The notes beneath the pieces were generated by a model. The model saw only the letters and a program-made list of their open reading frames with translations. It did no database searches and had not been told where the DNA came from. Below, in pieces: positions 1-6,730 of a stretch of DNA of 8,109 nucleotides. This DNA comes from Methanosarcinales archaeon (GTDB taxonomy: Archaea; Halobacteriota; Methanosarcinia; Methanosarcinales; Methanogasteraceae): the NCBI GenBank assembly GCA_030640725.1, contig DAOWIV010000149.1:1-8109 (forward strand), read 5' to 3'. Made by a program: the position numbers and the translations under genes. Position 1 is the stretch's first letter; each line of letters starts with the position of its first letter.

Positions 1-333
1 ACAAAGCGCAAGTGCAATCTTTACAGCAAGTTCGATTGATTCAGGTTCCCTTATGTAAAATCCGAATCCCAAATCGAGGAGTGTTTCGAGGACTGTCAGT
101 GCCCAGAGAATGCAGGCGACCGCAATACCCGCTTTCCAGTTTCGGGACATGTAACCAAGGAGTATTACGAGGGGCATGGATACCAGAACCAATTTCCAGC
201 AGCCGTCTATGCTCCACGGGATAAGCCATGATAGCGGGTCTATATGCAGGTTAAACATTCCGTCTATAAACCATAGCACATAAAAAGCCCCTATGATTGC
301 GAATAGGGTACCAAAGACCCATCTTTTCCTCAT
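1..333 (-). CDS. Partial multi-pass membrane protein (C-terminus beyond the left edge)
   Basis: An open minus-strand frame runs off the left edge without a stop, so only the N-terminal part is visible (111 aa from the ATG at 333, or 117 aa from the ATG at 351). It starts with basic residues (MRKRW) and then has hydrophobic segments that look like membrane helices at about residues 11-33, 53-69 and 75-101 (117-aa numbering). A fourth seems to begin at 106. I do not recognise the family. The start is ambiguous. A GGAGG at 349-345 lies 11 nt before the ATG at 333, a rather long spacer, and favours that start. The ATG at 351 lies 1 nt after the upstream stop codon and would fit translational coupling. 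It is the last visible member of the leftward envelope-protein run, so a membrane role together with the neighbouring proteins is inferred. Other ORFs in this interval are shorter and do not look like protein. Confidence 0.72.
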   Translation of the reverse strand, partial: MRKRWVFGTLFAIIGAFYVLWFIDGMFNLHIDPLSWLIPWSIDGCWKLVLVSMPLVILLGYMSRNWKAGIAVACILWALTVLETLLDLGFGFYIREPESIELAVKIALALC

Positions 334-352
334 TTTCGTTTTCGCCTCCATT

Positions 353-994
353 TTATTCTACATTTTTACCATCTTCTCGCTTTGTCGACTCACGCGTCAC
401 AACAGCATAGATCACAGTCCCGATGGCGGACAGGATAAACAGCATGAAGAAAACAGCCGCAAGACCAGCACAACTGGATGTTGATGGCTTCCAGTACGTA
501 AAAGACATATCAGGATACGACTTTTCCGTCCTCTCGTTCCCGGTATGTGGCTGAAGAAGTGCGCTTTTATTCATTTCCACCATAAATGCAATTCTTCCAG
601 CACCATAAGAATCCATAACGGCATCGGTTGCATCGAAAAGATAGCACCACCCGGTGCTCCTCTCTTCCGGATCGCTCAGATTTCCAGATACAATAACCGT
701 CTCAAAAGGTTCGCCAGAAGATAAACGTTCTCGCTCTCCATCGTGCAGGTAATGAGCCGTAACCGTTTTGTTTCTGGAATGCACAAACAGACTGGCGCCC
801 GCGAGCTCGTGTGGACTATCTGGCAGATCGTATTCCAAGTGGAAGCCTCCTTCCAGCTCAGTGACGTTGCCTGCATCCACATCCATATACTGACTTTCGA
901 AAGGATCCTGCATCAGCGGATACATGAATGCGCCCACAGAGATGAGGAGTAATGAAACCGTCACCAAAACGGCATGCTTAAGTGTGGTTCTCAT
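353..994 (-). CDS. Membrane-anchored protein with sequon-rich extracytoplasmic domain
   Basis: A 213-aa protein of unrecognised family. A basic N-terminus (MRTTLKH) precedes a hydrophobic helix at about residues 7-25. Then come a polar domain (about 29-174), a second helix (about 175-199) and a short charged tail (RESTKREDGK). This predicts both termini in the cytoplasm and a loop of about 145 residues outside. The loop has four N-x-S/T sequons (N43, N75, N105, N142), which fits an archaeal extracellular, possibly glycosylated, domain. The ATG at 994 overlaps the end of the upstream TolB-like gene by 17 nt, and GAGG lies 9 nt upstream inside that gene. Translational coupling is therefore likely, and the two products may act together. 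No catalytic motif is visible. Existence of the gene is well supported; its function is unknown. Confidence 0.85.
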   Translation of the reverse strand: MRTTLKHAVLVTVSLLLISVGAFMYPLMQDPFESQYMDVDAGNVTELEGGFHLEYDLPDSPHELAGASLFVHSRNKTVTAHYLHDGERERLSSGEPFETVIVSGNLSDPEERSTGWCYLFDATDAVMDSYGAGRIAFMVEMNKSALLQPHTGNERTEKSYPDMSFTYWKPSTSSCAGLAAVFFMLFILSAIGTVIYAVVTRESTKREDGKNVE

Positions 995-2351
995 TTTTCA
1001 CATCCTCGGTTGCAGGCATATCTATCATGTATATGTCGCGGTCAATCCCATCTTCACCTGATTCCCATGTCACAACGGCTATCTTTGACCCATCAGGGCT
1101 CCATACCATGCGCACTATGAACCCGGTGGTAATGGTTGTGAGCAGCCTCTCATCACCCCCATCCCCGTTCATCATCAGGACATTAATCTCCCGAGTTTCG
1201 TCCACGCCCATAAAACCCGGTTTCCATGACGCATAGACGATTCTTTTTCCATCAGGACGCAAGAATCCTTCTTCCCGGTTCAGAGGGATGTCTGTCAGTT
1301 GTTTTTCGTTGCTTCCATCGATATCCACAACCCAGATATCCGAACCCTCATCACTGTTGTCGATGTAAGGTGACCACCAGTATTTCGGTGGCATCCGCAC
1401 ATACATTATCATCTTACCATCAGGACTCCATCTGGGCCATGTACTGGACCCAACAAAGGACGTTAATCTCCTGCTCTCCCCGGTCTCCATGTTTATCACA
1501 AAGATTTGCCCGGTAGACCCTGCTTCTGAAAGATCGTTGCAGGGCAGAGCCACATACTTACTATCAGGACTCCAGACGACCGGTCCCCCGAGGGTGCCAT
1601 GCACGATTCCGTAGCTCAAGTTGCCGATGAATCTCAACTCATTCTCTTCCAGATCCCATACCCATGCGGTTTTCAGATGTTCTTTGGCAATCAACTTCTG
1701 CCCTTCCCAGCCCCTTTCATCCAGAACAGATATGGAAGGCTCGGTTCCGGCTCTGTATCGCACCCATTCTCCTTCCTCTTCTCTCCAGACCCACGTATAG
1801 TCCGTCTCTTCCAGTCTTGTGAAGAAGATCTCCGTCCTGTCAGGACTCCATGAATGCATCTCGTAAGCTGACATTCTGGTACACCCGATATAACCACCAT
1901 CGTCAACGTACTCATCCTCAAGTGTGAGTGAAGCAATCTTCGTCAGGTTTTTGCCATCGATATTCATCGCATACGCCTGATAGGTCACTCTGCCCTCATT
2001 CGATGTGATATTACTGTAAAAAGCCCGCTTCATATCAGAGTCCATGACCAGCGAGTTCCACTCGATCTCTGCCACTTTTTCTATGTGGCTTCCATCAGGA
2101 TCGCAGACACATATCCAGTCACCCGATTTGAAGAATATCTTGCCCCCATCAGGGCTCCATACCGGACTCCTTTCATCGGCAGAAGTGTCTGCCACCGGCG
2201 TCGCTTCCACCTGGTTGTTGGCATCTGTGGGTTCATTGGCAGAAGTGACAGCGACCGGCGCCTTCACCTCGTGATTCGTCTCTATGCAAGCTGATATTCC
2301 CAGTACTGCTACCAGGATGATTCCGATTGTAAATGTTTTTCTTGACAGCAT
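978..2351 (-). CDS. TolB/PD40-type beta-propeller lipoprotein
   Basis: A 457-aa exported protein. The N-terminus is a lipoprotein signal peptide: basic MLSRK, a hydrophobic core, and a lipobox-like ISAC with the lipidated cysteine at C22. A low-complexity linker (about 23-62, rich in A/T/D/E/V) then leads to a beta-propeller. PD40/TolB-type blade motifs are seen as WSPDG at 65, WSPDR at 168, WSPDS at 260, WSPDG at 308, RPDGK at 365 and WSPDG at 417. A degenerate one lies near 104, giving six to seven blades. TolB-type propellers bind proteins or peptides and are not usually catalytic. In Gram-negative bacteria TolB works with Pal, but no Pal, TolA, TolQ or TolR partner is visible, so the name tolB should not be transferred. 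The start is supported by GGAGG at 2362-2358 with a 6-nt spacer. The gene is followed by, and overlaps, the 213-aa membrane protein. It probably forms a membrane-tethered binding platform on the outer face of the cell. Confidence 0.9.
   Translation of the reverse strand: MLSRKTFTIGIILVAVLGISACIETNHEVKAPVAVTSANEPTDANNQVEATPVADTSADERSPVWSPDGGKIFFKSGDWICVCDPDGSHIEKVAEIEWNSLVMDSDMKRAFYSNITSNEGRVTYQAYAMNIDGKNLTKIASLTLEDEYVDDGGYIGCTRMSAYEMHSWSPDRTEIFFTRLEETDYTWVWREEEGEWVRYRAGTEPSISVLDERGWEGQKLIAKEHLKTAWVWDLEENELRFIGNLSYGIVHGTLGGPVVWSPDSKYVALPCNDLSEAGSTGQIFVINMETGESRRLTSFVGSSTWPRWSPDGKMIMYVRMPPKYWWSPYIDNSDEGSDIWVVDIDGSNEKQLTDIPLNREEGFLRPDGKRIVYASWKPGFMGVDETREINVLMMNGDGGDERLLTTITTGFIVRMVWSPDGSKIAVVTWESGEDGIDRDIYMIDMPATEDVKNENHT
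2172..2260 (-). repeat. In-frame 60-nt-period duplication in the linker of the beta-propeller lipoprotein
   Basis: Two copies, 2172-2200 and 2232-2260, match at 25 of 29 positions and lie exactly 60 nt (20 codons) apart. In protein they give APVAVTSANE (from residue 31) and TPVADTSADE (from residue 51), directly after the lipid-anchor cysteine. The duplication lengthens the flexible spacer between the lipid anchor and the propeller and keeps the reading frame. Confidence 0.75.
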
Positions 2352-2426
2352 ATTATTCCTCCATTATGCTCTTTTAGTCATAGCAATACCTGTATCGTTT
2401 CAGTTCAACCGTCTGTCACCCAACGC
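2352..2426 (-). promoter_or_regulatory. Short intergenic gap with ribosome binding site of the beta-propeller gene
   Basis: This 75-nt gap lies between the five-helix membrane protein gene and the beta-propeller lipoprotein gene. It holds a clear GGAGG at 2362-2358, 6 nt before the ATG at 2351. The far end includes the untranslated part of a 38-bp direct repeat copy. I see no convincing TATA/BRE pair or terminator hairpin, so read-through from the upstream gene is the simplest reading. Confidence 0.6.
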
Positions 2427-2447
2427 TCAAGGGTGCATCGTCGCAAC
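2410..2447 (-). repeat. Direct repeat copy (38 bp), containing the stop codon of the five-helix gene
   Basis: It matches 2481-2518 at 36 of 38 positions, 71 bp apart. Because 71 is not a multiple of three, this copy is read in a different frame from the other. Here it encodes VATMHP and then TGA at 2429-2427. The remaining bases to 2410 are untranslated. Confidence 0.88.
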
Positions 2448-3446
2448 CCACTCAGCGGAACTGGAGATGTCGCAACTGATCGTCTGCCACCCAACGCTCA
2501 AGGGTACATCGTCGCAACTGTAGCTCAACACGACGCCCAGACCAGTGTCCATTGATAGTTCCATGTATAGGGTTGTATTGGCATTCGAGGAGAAGATCCA
2601 TGCTTCGTAGGCTGTCATGTCAGCCCCGGACAGCGTGCTTATATTGTGGCGGTATACCCATTCGCGCCCCTCATCCCGGCCCTTTTTCCCGCATTCCTGC
2701 TGGGCAGAGAGTACGCACCCCGTGCTGGTGCGAACCTCCAGCGCTTTTCCGTGATCGGTATCCACGATATCCCACACGGCGTCGCCCTCGACCAATTCCA
2801 GCCCATCTATGAGCCCCACAGTCACGTTACCTGACTCATCAACAGGCAGTGGCACGAAAAGCATGGTCTCTTCCGACGTATCGATTGTGAGTTCATACTG
2901 CATCATGGTATCTCCAATACTGCCTGCTGATAGGGATATGCCGGAAACAACGATTCCTGTCGCGAGGATCACCGTGCTCAGTTGCAGCCCCCGGACATTC
3001 CACTGCACAAGACCCTCCGGAGATCTTCTGCTGCCGCTTAACACCGCATACGCGGAGAGGATGCCAAGAATCAGGCTGATATACCCCGGTGTGAAGAAGA
3101 TGGTCATGCGAACTGCAGACTCGAAATCTCCATGAAATACGTATAACATCGGGGGGGTGATGAGAACCACGCCGGATGCGAGGCAGATCGCAGTTATGAC
3201 GATTCCATGCAGGATCGGGCATGAGAATTCTTCCGGGTTCTCTCTCGCGTAATTGAGGTGCATATAGGAGAAGACGGTGACTGAGACGATCCCTGTCAGC
3301 AGCAGAATGATTTGAATTGACATGTATCTCACGGTGCCGGGAAATGCGACCACAAAGAAGACGTACAGACCAACAAGAATCAGGCTGAGCACGCCGCCGT
3401 ATATGCAGGATAGTTTCAGTATCTTCAGTCTCGTTTCGTTTTTCAT
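2427..3446 (-). CDS. Five-helix membrane protein with C-terminal extracytoplasmic domain, possibly altered at its C-terminus
   Basis: A 339-aa protein of unrecognised family. A basic N-terminus (MKNETRLKILK) is followed by five hydrophobic helices at about 13-35, 42-64, 80-104, 116-137 and 155-175. A soluble domain follows (about 176-339). An odd number of helices with a cytoplasmic N-terminus puts this domain outside, in line with sequons at N207, N268 and N290 and cysteines at 244, 252, 311 and 325. The domain looks rich in beta strands; the SVGWQTISCDIS stretch near the end recalls jelly-roll carbohydrate-binding domains, but this is weak. I chose the ATG at 3446 because it forms an ATGA overlap with the upstream stop and follows a G-rich GGGGGTGGGTGG that can serve as ribosome binding site. 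The ATG at 3461 would add MGGGW. The last six codons and the stop lie in an out-of-frame copy of a 38-bp repeat, so the natural C-terminus may once have been longer. Confidence 0.85.
   Translation of the reverse strand: MKNETRLKILKLSCIYGGVLSLILVGLYVFFVVAFPGTVRYMSIQIILLLTGIVSVTVFSYMHLNYARENPEEFSCPILHGIVITAICLASGVVLITPPMLYVFHGDFESAVRMTIFFTPGYISLILGILSAYAVLSGSRRSPEGLVQWNVRGLQLSTVILATGIVVSGISLSAGSIGDTMMQYELTIDTSEETMLFVPLPVDESGNVTVGLIDGLELVEGDAVWDIVDTDHGKALEVRTSTGCVLSAQQECGKKGRDEGREWVYRHNISTLSGADMTAYEAWIFSSNANTTLYMELSMDTGLGVVLSYSCDDVPLSVGWQTISCDISSSAEWVATMHP
2481..2518 (-). repeat. Direct repeat copy (38 bp), in the coding frame of the five-helix gene
   Basis: This is the partner of 2410-2447, with two mismatches over 38 bp. 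Here it encodes the CDDVPLSVGWQT stretch of the exported domain. A shorter fragment, CAGTTGCGAC, occurs at 2520-2511 and again at 2479-2470, so the core GTTGCGAC is present three times within about 80 bp. Confidence 0.88.
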
Positions 3447-4015
3447 CCACCCACCCCCCATGTCTCAACCACGCTCCGGCTGTCCATATCGACGAGCGCG
3501 GAGACCGATGCATCAGCCCATGTCACGCTCAAGCATGTCTTCGATGCATAGAACTTCGCTGATGTTTCAGGAAGGATCCGCTTCACCGTCGGAACGCCTG
3601 CACCAGATAAAGCACCAGCGATCTCCTGGTTCTGCATCGCAATTCCAATGGCATCCCGTCTCGTCGTCTCAGGAATTGCTTCGAGAAGATAGCCTGTCCG
3701 GACAAGTTCACGATTCCGGTATGCAAAATCATACAGGTCGGAATATCTGCATGCAGATGATGTAGCAGATACACGGAAGTGCATCGTACCGTCTTTTTCC
3801 GAGACCGAGACGGTCACGTTGTCATACGCCGCGCATTGATACGGGGCGATCTGGTGCGAGAGTTCAGTCTCGATCATCTTATGATCGGTAGGCGGCGTGC
3901 CAGCCCATACAACCTCATACGAGCGGGTTTTCTGTCCGGTATCTGTGACGCAGCCTGAGCCGATGATCAGTGCAGCTGAGATTGCGATTATGATCAGTGT
4001 TGATATCTTCTTCAT
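3443..4015 (-). CDS. Small lipoprotein with possible PepSY-like C-terminal domain
   Basis: A 190-aa exported protein. MKKISTLIII starts a signal peptide that ends in the lipobox IGSGC, placing the lipidated cysteine at C22. The mature part has further cysteines at 61, 89 and 161 and one sequon at N66. The C-terminal segment (about 118-187) has a helix with an acidic patch (DAIGIAMQNQEIAGAL), then a strand with a cysteine, and then the ending ALVDMDSRSVVETW. That order resembles PepSY-like domains of archaeal exported proteins, but the assignment is pattern-based and tentative. The start at 4015 is supported by GGTGAT, complementary to the 16S tail, just upstream. The stop overlaps the next start as ATGA, which suggests coupled translation with the five-helix protein. 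It is the first gene after the terminator of the surface-protein pair and probably opens the envelope operon. Confidence 0.87.
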   Translation of the reverse strand: MKKISTLIIIAISAALIIGSGCVTDTGQKTRSYEVVWAGTPPTDHKMIETELSHQIAPYQCAAYDNVTVSVSEKDGTMHFRVSATSSACRYSDLYDFAYRNRELVRTGYLLEAIPETTRRDAIGIAMQNQEIAGALSGAGVPTVKRILPETSAKFYASKTCLSVTWADASVSALVDMDSRSVVETWGVGG

Positions 4016-4027
4016 ATTATCACCAAG

Positions 4028-4058
4028 AAAAAAAAATAAGGCGCATGTCAGCGCCTTA
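4028..4058 (-). terminator. Hairpin plus T9 tract after the twin surface-protein genes
   Basis: On the minus strand, TAAGGCGC (4058-4051), loop TGACAT (4050-4045) and GCGCCTTA (4044-4037) form a perfect 8-bp stem, followed directly by nine T (4036-4028). The first TAA of the stem is the stop codon of the 424-aa gene. This has the shape of an intrinsic terminator; the T tract alone would also suit archaeal termination. It lies only 12 nt before the next start codon at 4015, so partial read-through or a leader role for the next operon is possible. Confidence 0.8.
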
Positions 4059-5330
4059 CTCTGTATCTCCGATCGCTATTATGTAGTTGAACTCTTCGGC
4101 ATAGTGTGGGAGTATACCAAGTTTCCAGTCTCCAGCTGCGCCATCCACAGTGTATCGTTCGATGTAACTGGTATGACCTTCATTGTACATTCCGCTGTCG
4201 CCCACCGCCCCTGGTGGTATGTATGGCGAGACGGTGTTGCCACCGAGATCAACTGAACCATGATAGGTGACCGTGGTAAGATTCAATGTTGCATCTCTGT
4301 CTGGTCCTCTGATGGTTACATCAAAGGATGGCTGTTCATCGTTGCTGCTTCCGCCGGCAGACATGCCATACCTGTACTGGGTTGACACAATATCGATGGT
4401 TATGGGCACGGTGGTTTCTGCTGTAAACGTCTTGACGAAAGGCTCTGTCGGCTGTGTCCACACCTCAAAACTTAGATGAACCATTCCATTCCACTCGTCA
4501 ATGGATGGATCGTCGATGTTCAGGTCAATCGCGCCCTCGTATCTTCCTTTTGCACCATCCGGCACAACAAGATGCACATTAACAGTGGCGATCCCACCTG
4601 CCGGCACAACCGGTGGCGCATCAATCGTGATCGCATCATCCTCGAATGCTGGCGCCATCATGCCGCTCCCTCCATAGTGCATTCTTTCACCTCCGATTTT
4701 CGGGTCGATCTTGATGTCTTCCTCGCCTATATTCTTCAGATTGATCTGGTAATCGTATCCCCTGCCGGATTCAACGCGATCATGCATATAAGACGGTTGT
4801 ATCTGTATCACAGGCGGCTTCCACACCTCGACGCTGAAGTCGAAGGCATTGATATAGTTCGGATACGGCGTTGGGTATGGTGTTTGCATCACATCGTCGG
4901 TGAATGCAATCTGCACACCATAGTGTCCGCGATCGGCATCATCAGGGACTGTAACCGCGATTATGAACTCTTCTTCAGCATCAGGTTTGAGTTCTGCGGA
5001 TGCGGGGGTTACAGTAACCCAGGTCTCATCGAATATGTATTCGCTGTAGGGTTGGGAAACGACCATGGGATCTACTGATATGGTCTTGTTGTCCTTGTTT
5101 GTCACCGTTACAGTGATCTCCTCGCTTTCGCCAAGCATCAACTCTGTGTAGGAATGTCGTGGACTGATCTGAAGTTTCGAAAAGTTCATATCTGGCAAAT
5201 CTCCTGCTGACACCGGCATCGGTGTACCTACGACATCTTTTACTGCCATCGTTGCCATTGCCGGAATGCCTGCTGTGCAGATCAGCAGGAGAGCCAGCGC
5301 CATGCTTGCTGTTTTGCGTATTCTCTTCAT
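4056..5330 (-). CDS. Secreted beta-sandwich surface protein, second copy of a tandem pair
   Basis: A 424-aa predicted secreted protein. The signal peptide is MKRIRK, a hydrophobic core (about 8-23) and a likely signal peptidase I site around AMA (residues 24-26). No C-terminal membrane helix or sorting motif is seen. The mature part seems to hold two Ig-like beta-sandwich domains. The first is about 48-148, with LMLGESEEITVTVTN and PDDADRGHYGVQIAF typical of NEW3/Ig-like modules. The second is about 170-292 and includes VVPAGGIATVNVHL. A C-terminal beta domain (about 308-424) ends in AAGDWKLGILPHYAEEF, reminiscent of PPC-like domains. Sequons are N81 and N350. No catalytic motif is visible, so a structural or binding role at the cell surface is the best inference. 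It follows its paralogue by 17 nt, with AGGAGG at 5341-5336 and a 5-nt spacer. Unlike the paralogue, its mature part has no cysteine. Confidence 0.9.
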   Translation of the reverse strand: MKRIRKTASMALALLLICTAGIPAMATMAVKDVVGTPMPVSAGDLPDMNFSKLQISPRHSYTELMLGESEEITVTVTNKDNKTISVDPMVVSQPYSEYIFDETWVTVTPASAELKPDAEEEFIIAVTVPDDADRGHYGVQIAFTDDVMQTPYPTPYPNYINAFDFSVEVWKPPVIQIQPSYMHDRVESGRGYDYQINLKNIGEEDIKIDPKIGGERMHYGGSGMMAPAFEDDAITIDAPPVVPAGGIATVNVHLVVPDGAKGRYEGAIDLNIDDPSIDEWNGMVHLSFEVWTQPTEPFVKTFTAETTVPITIDIVSTQYRYGMSAGGSSNDEQPSFDVTIRGPDRDATLNLTTVTYHGSVDLGGNTVSPYIPPGAVGDSGMYNEGHTSYIERYTVDGAAGDWKLGILPHYAEEFNYIIAIGDTE

Positions 5331-5347
5331 AGTATCCTCCTTTTTGT
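5331..5347 (-). promoter_or_regulatory. Intergenic ribosome binding site between the twin genes
   Basis: Only 17 nt separate the stop of the first twin from the ATG of the second. Most of this is an A-rich run and GGAGG (5340-5336), 5 nt before the start. There is no room for a promoter, so the two genes should share a transcript. Confidence 0.85.
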
Positions 5348-6634
5348 TTATGGCATTCTGCGACCCGAGTCCGCATCTCCGATCGTTATCGTGTACCCAA
5401 ACTGTTCGGCATAGTGCGGGAGTATGTTAAGTTCCCAGTCTCCAATTGCGCCATCCGCAGTGTAGCGTTCGACGTAACTGGTATGACCAACATTATACAT
5501 TCCACTGCTGGCAATCTCCCATGGTGGAGCGCATTTGCTGCCGCCGAGGTTGACCGAACCATGATAGATAGCCATGGTGCGATTCAGTGTTACTTCATCT
5601 CCTGATGGTCCTTTGAGGGTCACATCAAAGGATGGCTCTTCATCATCCTCGCCACTTCCGCCTCCACACATATCGTACCGGTACTGATTCGACGTAATTC
5701 CGATTGTTATGGGTGCGGCGATTTCTGCCGTGAATGTCTTGACGAAGGGCTCTGTCGGCTGTGTCCATACTTCAAAACTCAGATGAACCATCCCATCCCA
5801 TTCGTCAATGGATGGATCGTCGATGTTCAGGTCGAGCCCGCCCTCGTACCCGCCCTTCGCACCAGCAGGTACCGAAAGGTGCACATCGACAGTGGCAGTT
5901 CCGCCTGCCGGCACAACCGATGGCGCGTCTATGGTGATCGCATCATCCTCGAATGCTGGCATCATCATCTCATATCGGTGCCATCGTTCACGTTTGAGCT
6001 CCGGGTCGATCTTGATATCTTCCTCGCCGGTGTTCTTCAGATGGATCTGGTAATCGTATTCCCTGCCAGATTCGACGCGGTCATGCATATAAGACGGTTG
6101 TATCTGTATCACAGGTGGCTTCCACACGTCGACGTAAAGGGCGATCGCATTGATATAGTTCGGATACGGCATTGGATATGGTGTTTGCATCACATCGTCT
6201 GTGAATGCAATCTGCACACCATAGTGTCCGCGATCGGCATCATCCGGGATTTCTATCTCGATTGTGAACTCTTCCTCGGTATCAGGTTCGAGTTCTGCGG
6301 ACACGGGCGTTATGGTGACCCATGCCTCGTCAAGGATGTAGTCGCTGTATGGCTGATCCTTGACCGTCGGGACCACCGATACAGTCTCGTTGTTCGGGTT
6401 TTTCACCGTTACGGTGATTTCGTCGCTCTCACCGGGCATCAAGTCCATGCCATAGTGCCGTGGACTGATCTGGAGCTTCGAGAAGTTCATCTCTGTTATG
6501 TCTGGTGAATCTCCAATCAATGCTGGCATCCGTGGTTCTACCGCTATCGGCACCGGTACCGCAGTTGCTGCTGGAATGCCTGCTGCGCAGATCAGCAGGA
6601 GAGCCAGCATCATGTTTACTATTTTGGTTTTCAT
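5348..6634 (-). CDS. Secreted beta-sandwich surface protein, first copy of a tandem pair
   Basis: A 428-aa predicted secreted protein strongly similar to the next gene along most of its length. Its signal peptide (MKTKIVNMMLALLLICAAG) has a likely cleavage site after ATA at residue 25. The cysteine at 16 is preceded by LLI and does not make a good lipobox. The layout is two Ig-like beta-sandwich domains (about 47-148 and 170-292) and a C-terminal beta domain (about 305-428), with sequons at N82 and N351. Two cysteines, C323 (in a GGGSGEDDEE loop) and C368, occur in the C-terminal domain and are absent from the paralogue. A disulfide between them is possible. The C-terminus has a short basic tail (SGRRMP) that the paralogue lacks. 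The ATG is set by AGGAGG at 6648-6643 with an 8-nt spacer. The gene has its own archaeal-type promoter just after the kinase gene. Function is unknown beyond a likely cell-surface location. Confidence 0.91.
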   Translation of the reverse strand: MKTKIVNMMLALLLICAAGIPAATAVPVPIAVEPRMPALIGDSPDITEMNFSKLQISPRHYGMDLMPGESDEITVTVKNPNNETVSVVPTVKDQPYSDYILDEAWVTITPVSAELEPDTEEEFTIEIEIPDDADRGHYGVQIAFTDDVMQTPYPMPYPNYINAIALYVDVWKPPVIQIQPSYMHDRVESGREYDYQIHLKNTGEEDIKIDPELKRERWHRYEMMMPAFEDDAITIDAPSVVPAGGTATVDVHLSVPAGAKGGYEGGLDLNIDDPSIDEWDGMVHLSFEVWTQPTEPFVKTFTAEIAAPITIGITSNQYRYDMCGGGSGEDDEEPSFDVTLKGPSGDEVTLNRTMAIYHGSVNLGGSKCAPPWEIASSGMYNVGHTSYVERYTADGAIGDWELNILPHYAEQFGYTITIGDADSGRRMP

Positions 6635-6666
6635 AGTATTGTCCTCCTTTTGTTGTTCTTATTTGC

Positions 6667-6730
6667 CGATCTATCGACAAATACAATTCATTATGTGCGA
6701 GTCTTGCTATTTAAACCTTTCGGTAGATCG
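6667..6730. repeat. Imperfect inverted repeat flanking the TATA box
   Basis: CGATCTATCG (6667-6676) and CGGTAGATCG (6721-6730) are reverse complements except for one base. They lie on the leader side and the upstream side of the TATA box at 6708-6715. Such placement would suit two half-sites for a regulator, but no regulator is identified. Confidence 0.45.
6708..6723 (-). promoter_or_regulatory. Archaeal BRE/TATA promoter of the twin surface-protein operon
   Basis: On the minus strand, CCGAAAGG (6723-6716) is followed at once by TTTAAATA (6715-6708), a good match to a purine-rich BRE plus TATA box. Transcription would be expected to start about 25 nt downstream, near 6685. That gives a leader of about 50 nt before the ATG at 6634. 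The start site is inferred, not seen. Confidence 0.8.

Noticed and set aside
978..2351. Naming the propeller protein TolB of the Tol-Pal system
   Set aside because: The blade motifs fit the fold, but no Pal, TolA, TolQ or TolR is visible and the signals around it look archaeal. Only the fold is supported.
2410..2518. Possible CRISPR or integron-type array from the 38-bp repeats
   Set aside because: Only two copies are present, 33 bp apart, inside a coding region, with no further units and no cas or integrase gene nearby.
2893..3513. Minus-strand ORF (206 codons) overlapping the five-helix gene in another frame
   Set aside because: It is rich in R/H/C/W with no hydrophobic segments. The overlapping frame gives clear membrane helices, an ATGA start and sequons.
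5783..6508. Long plus-strand ORF (241 codons) inside the first twin gene, with a similar 200-codon ORF at 4476-5078 inside the second
   Set aside because: Both lie opposite well-supported secreted-protein genes. Their similarity to each other is explained by the similarity of the twins on the coding strand. They lack ribosome binding sites and give protein rich in W/H/R/C without a sensible domain pattern.
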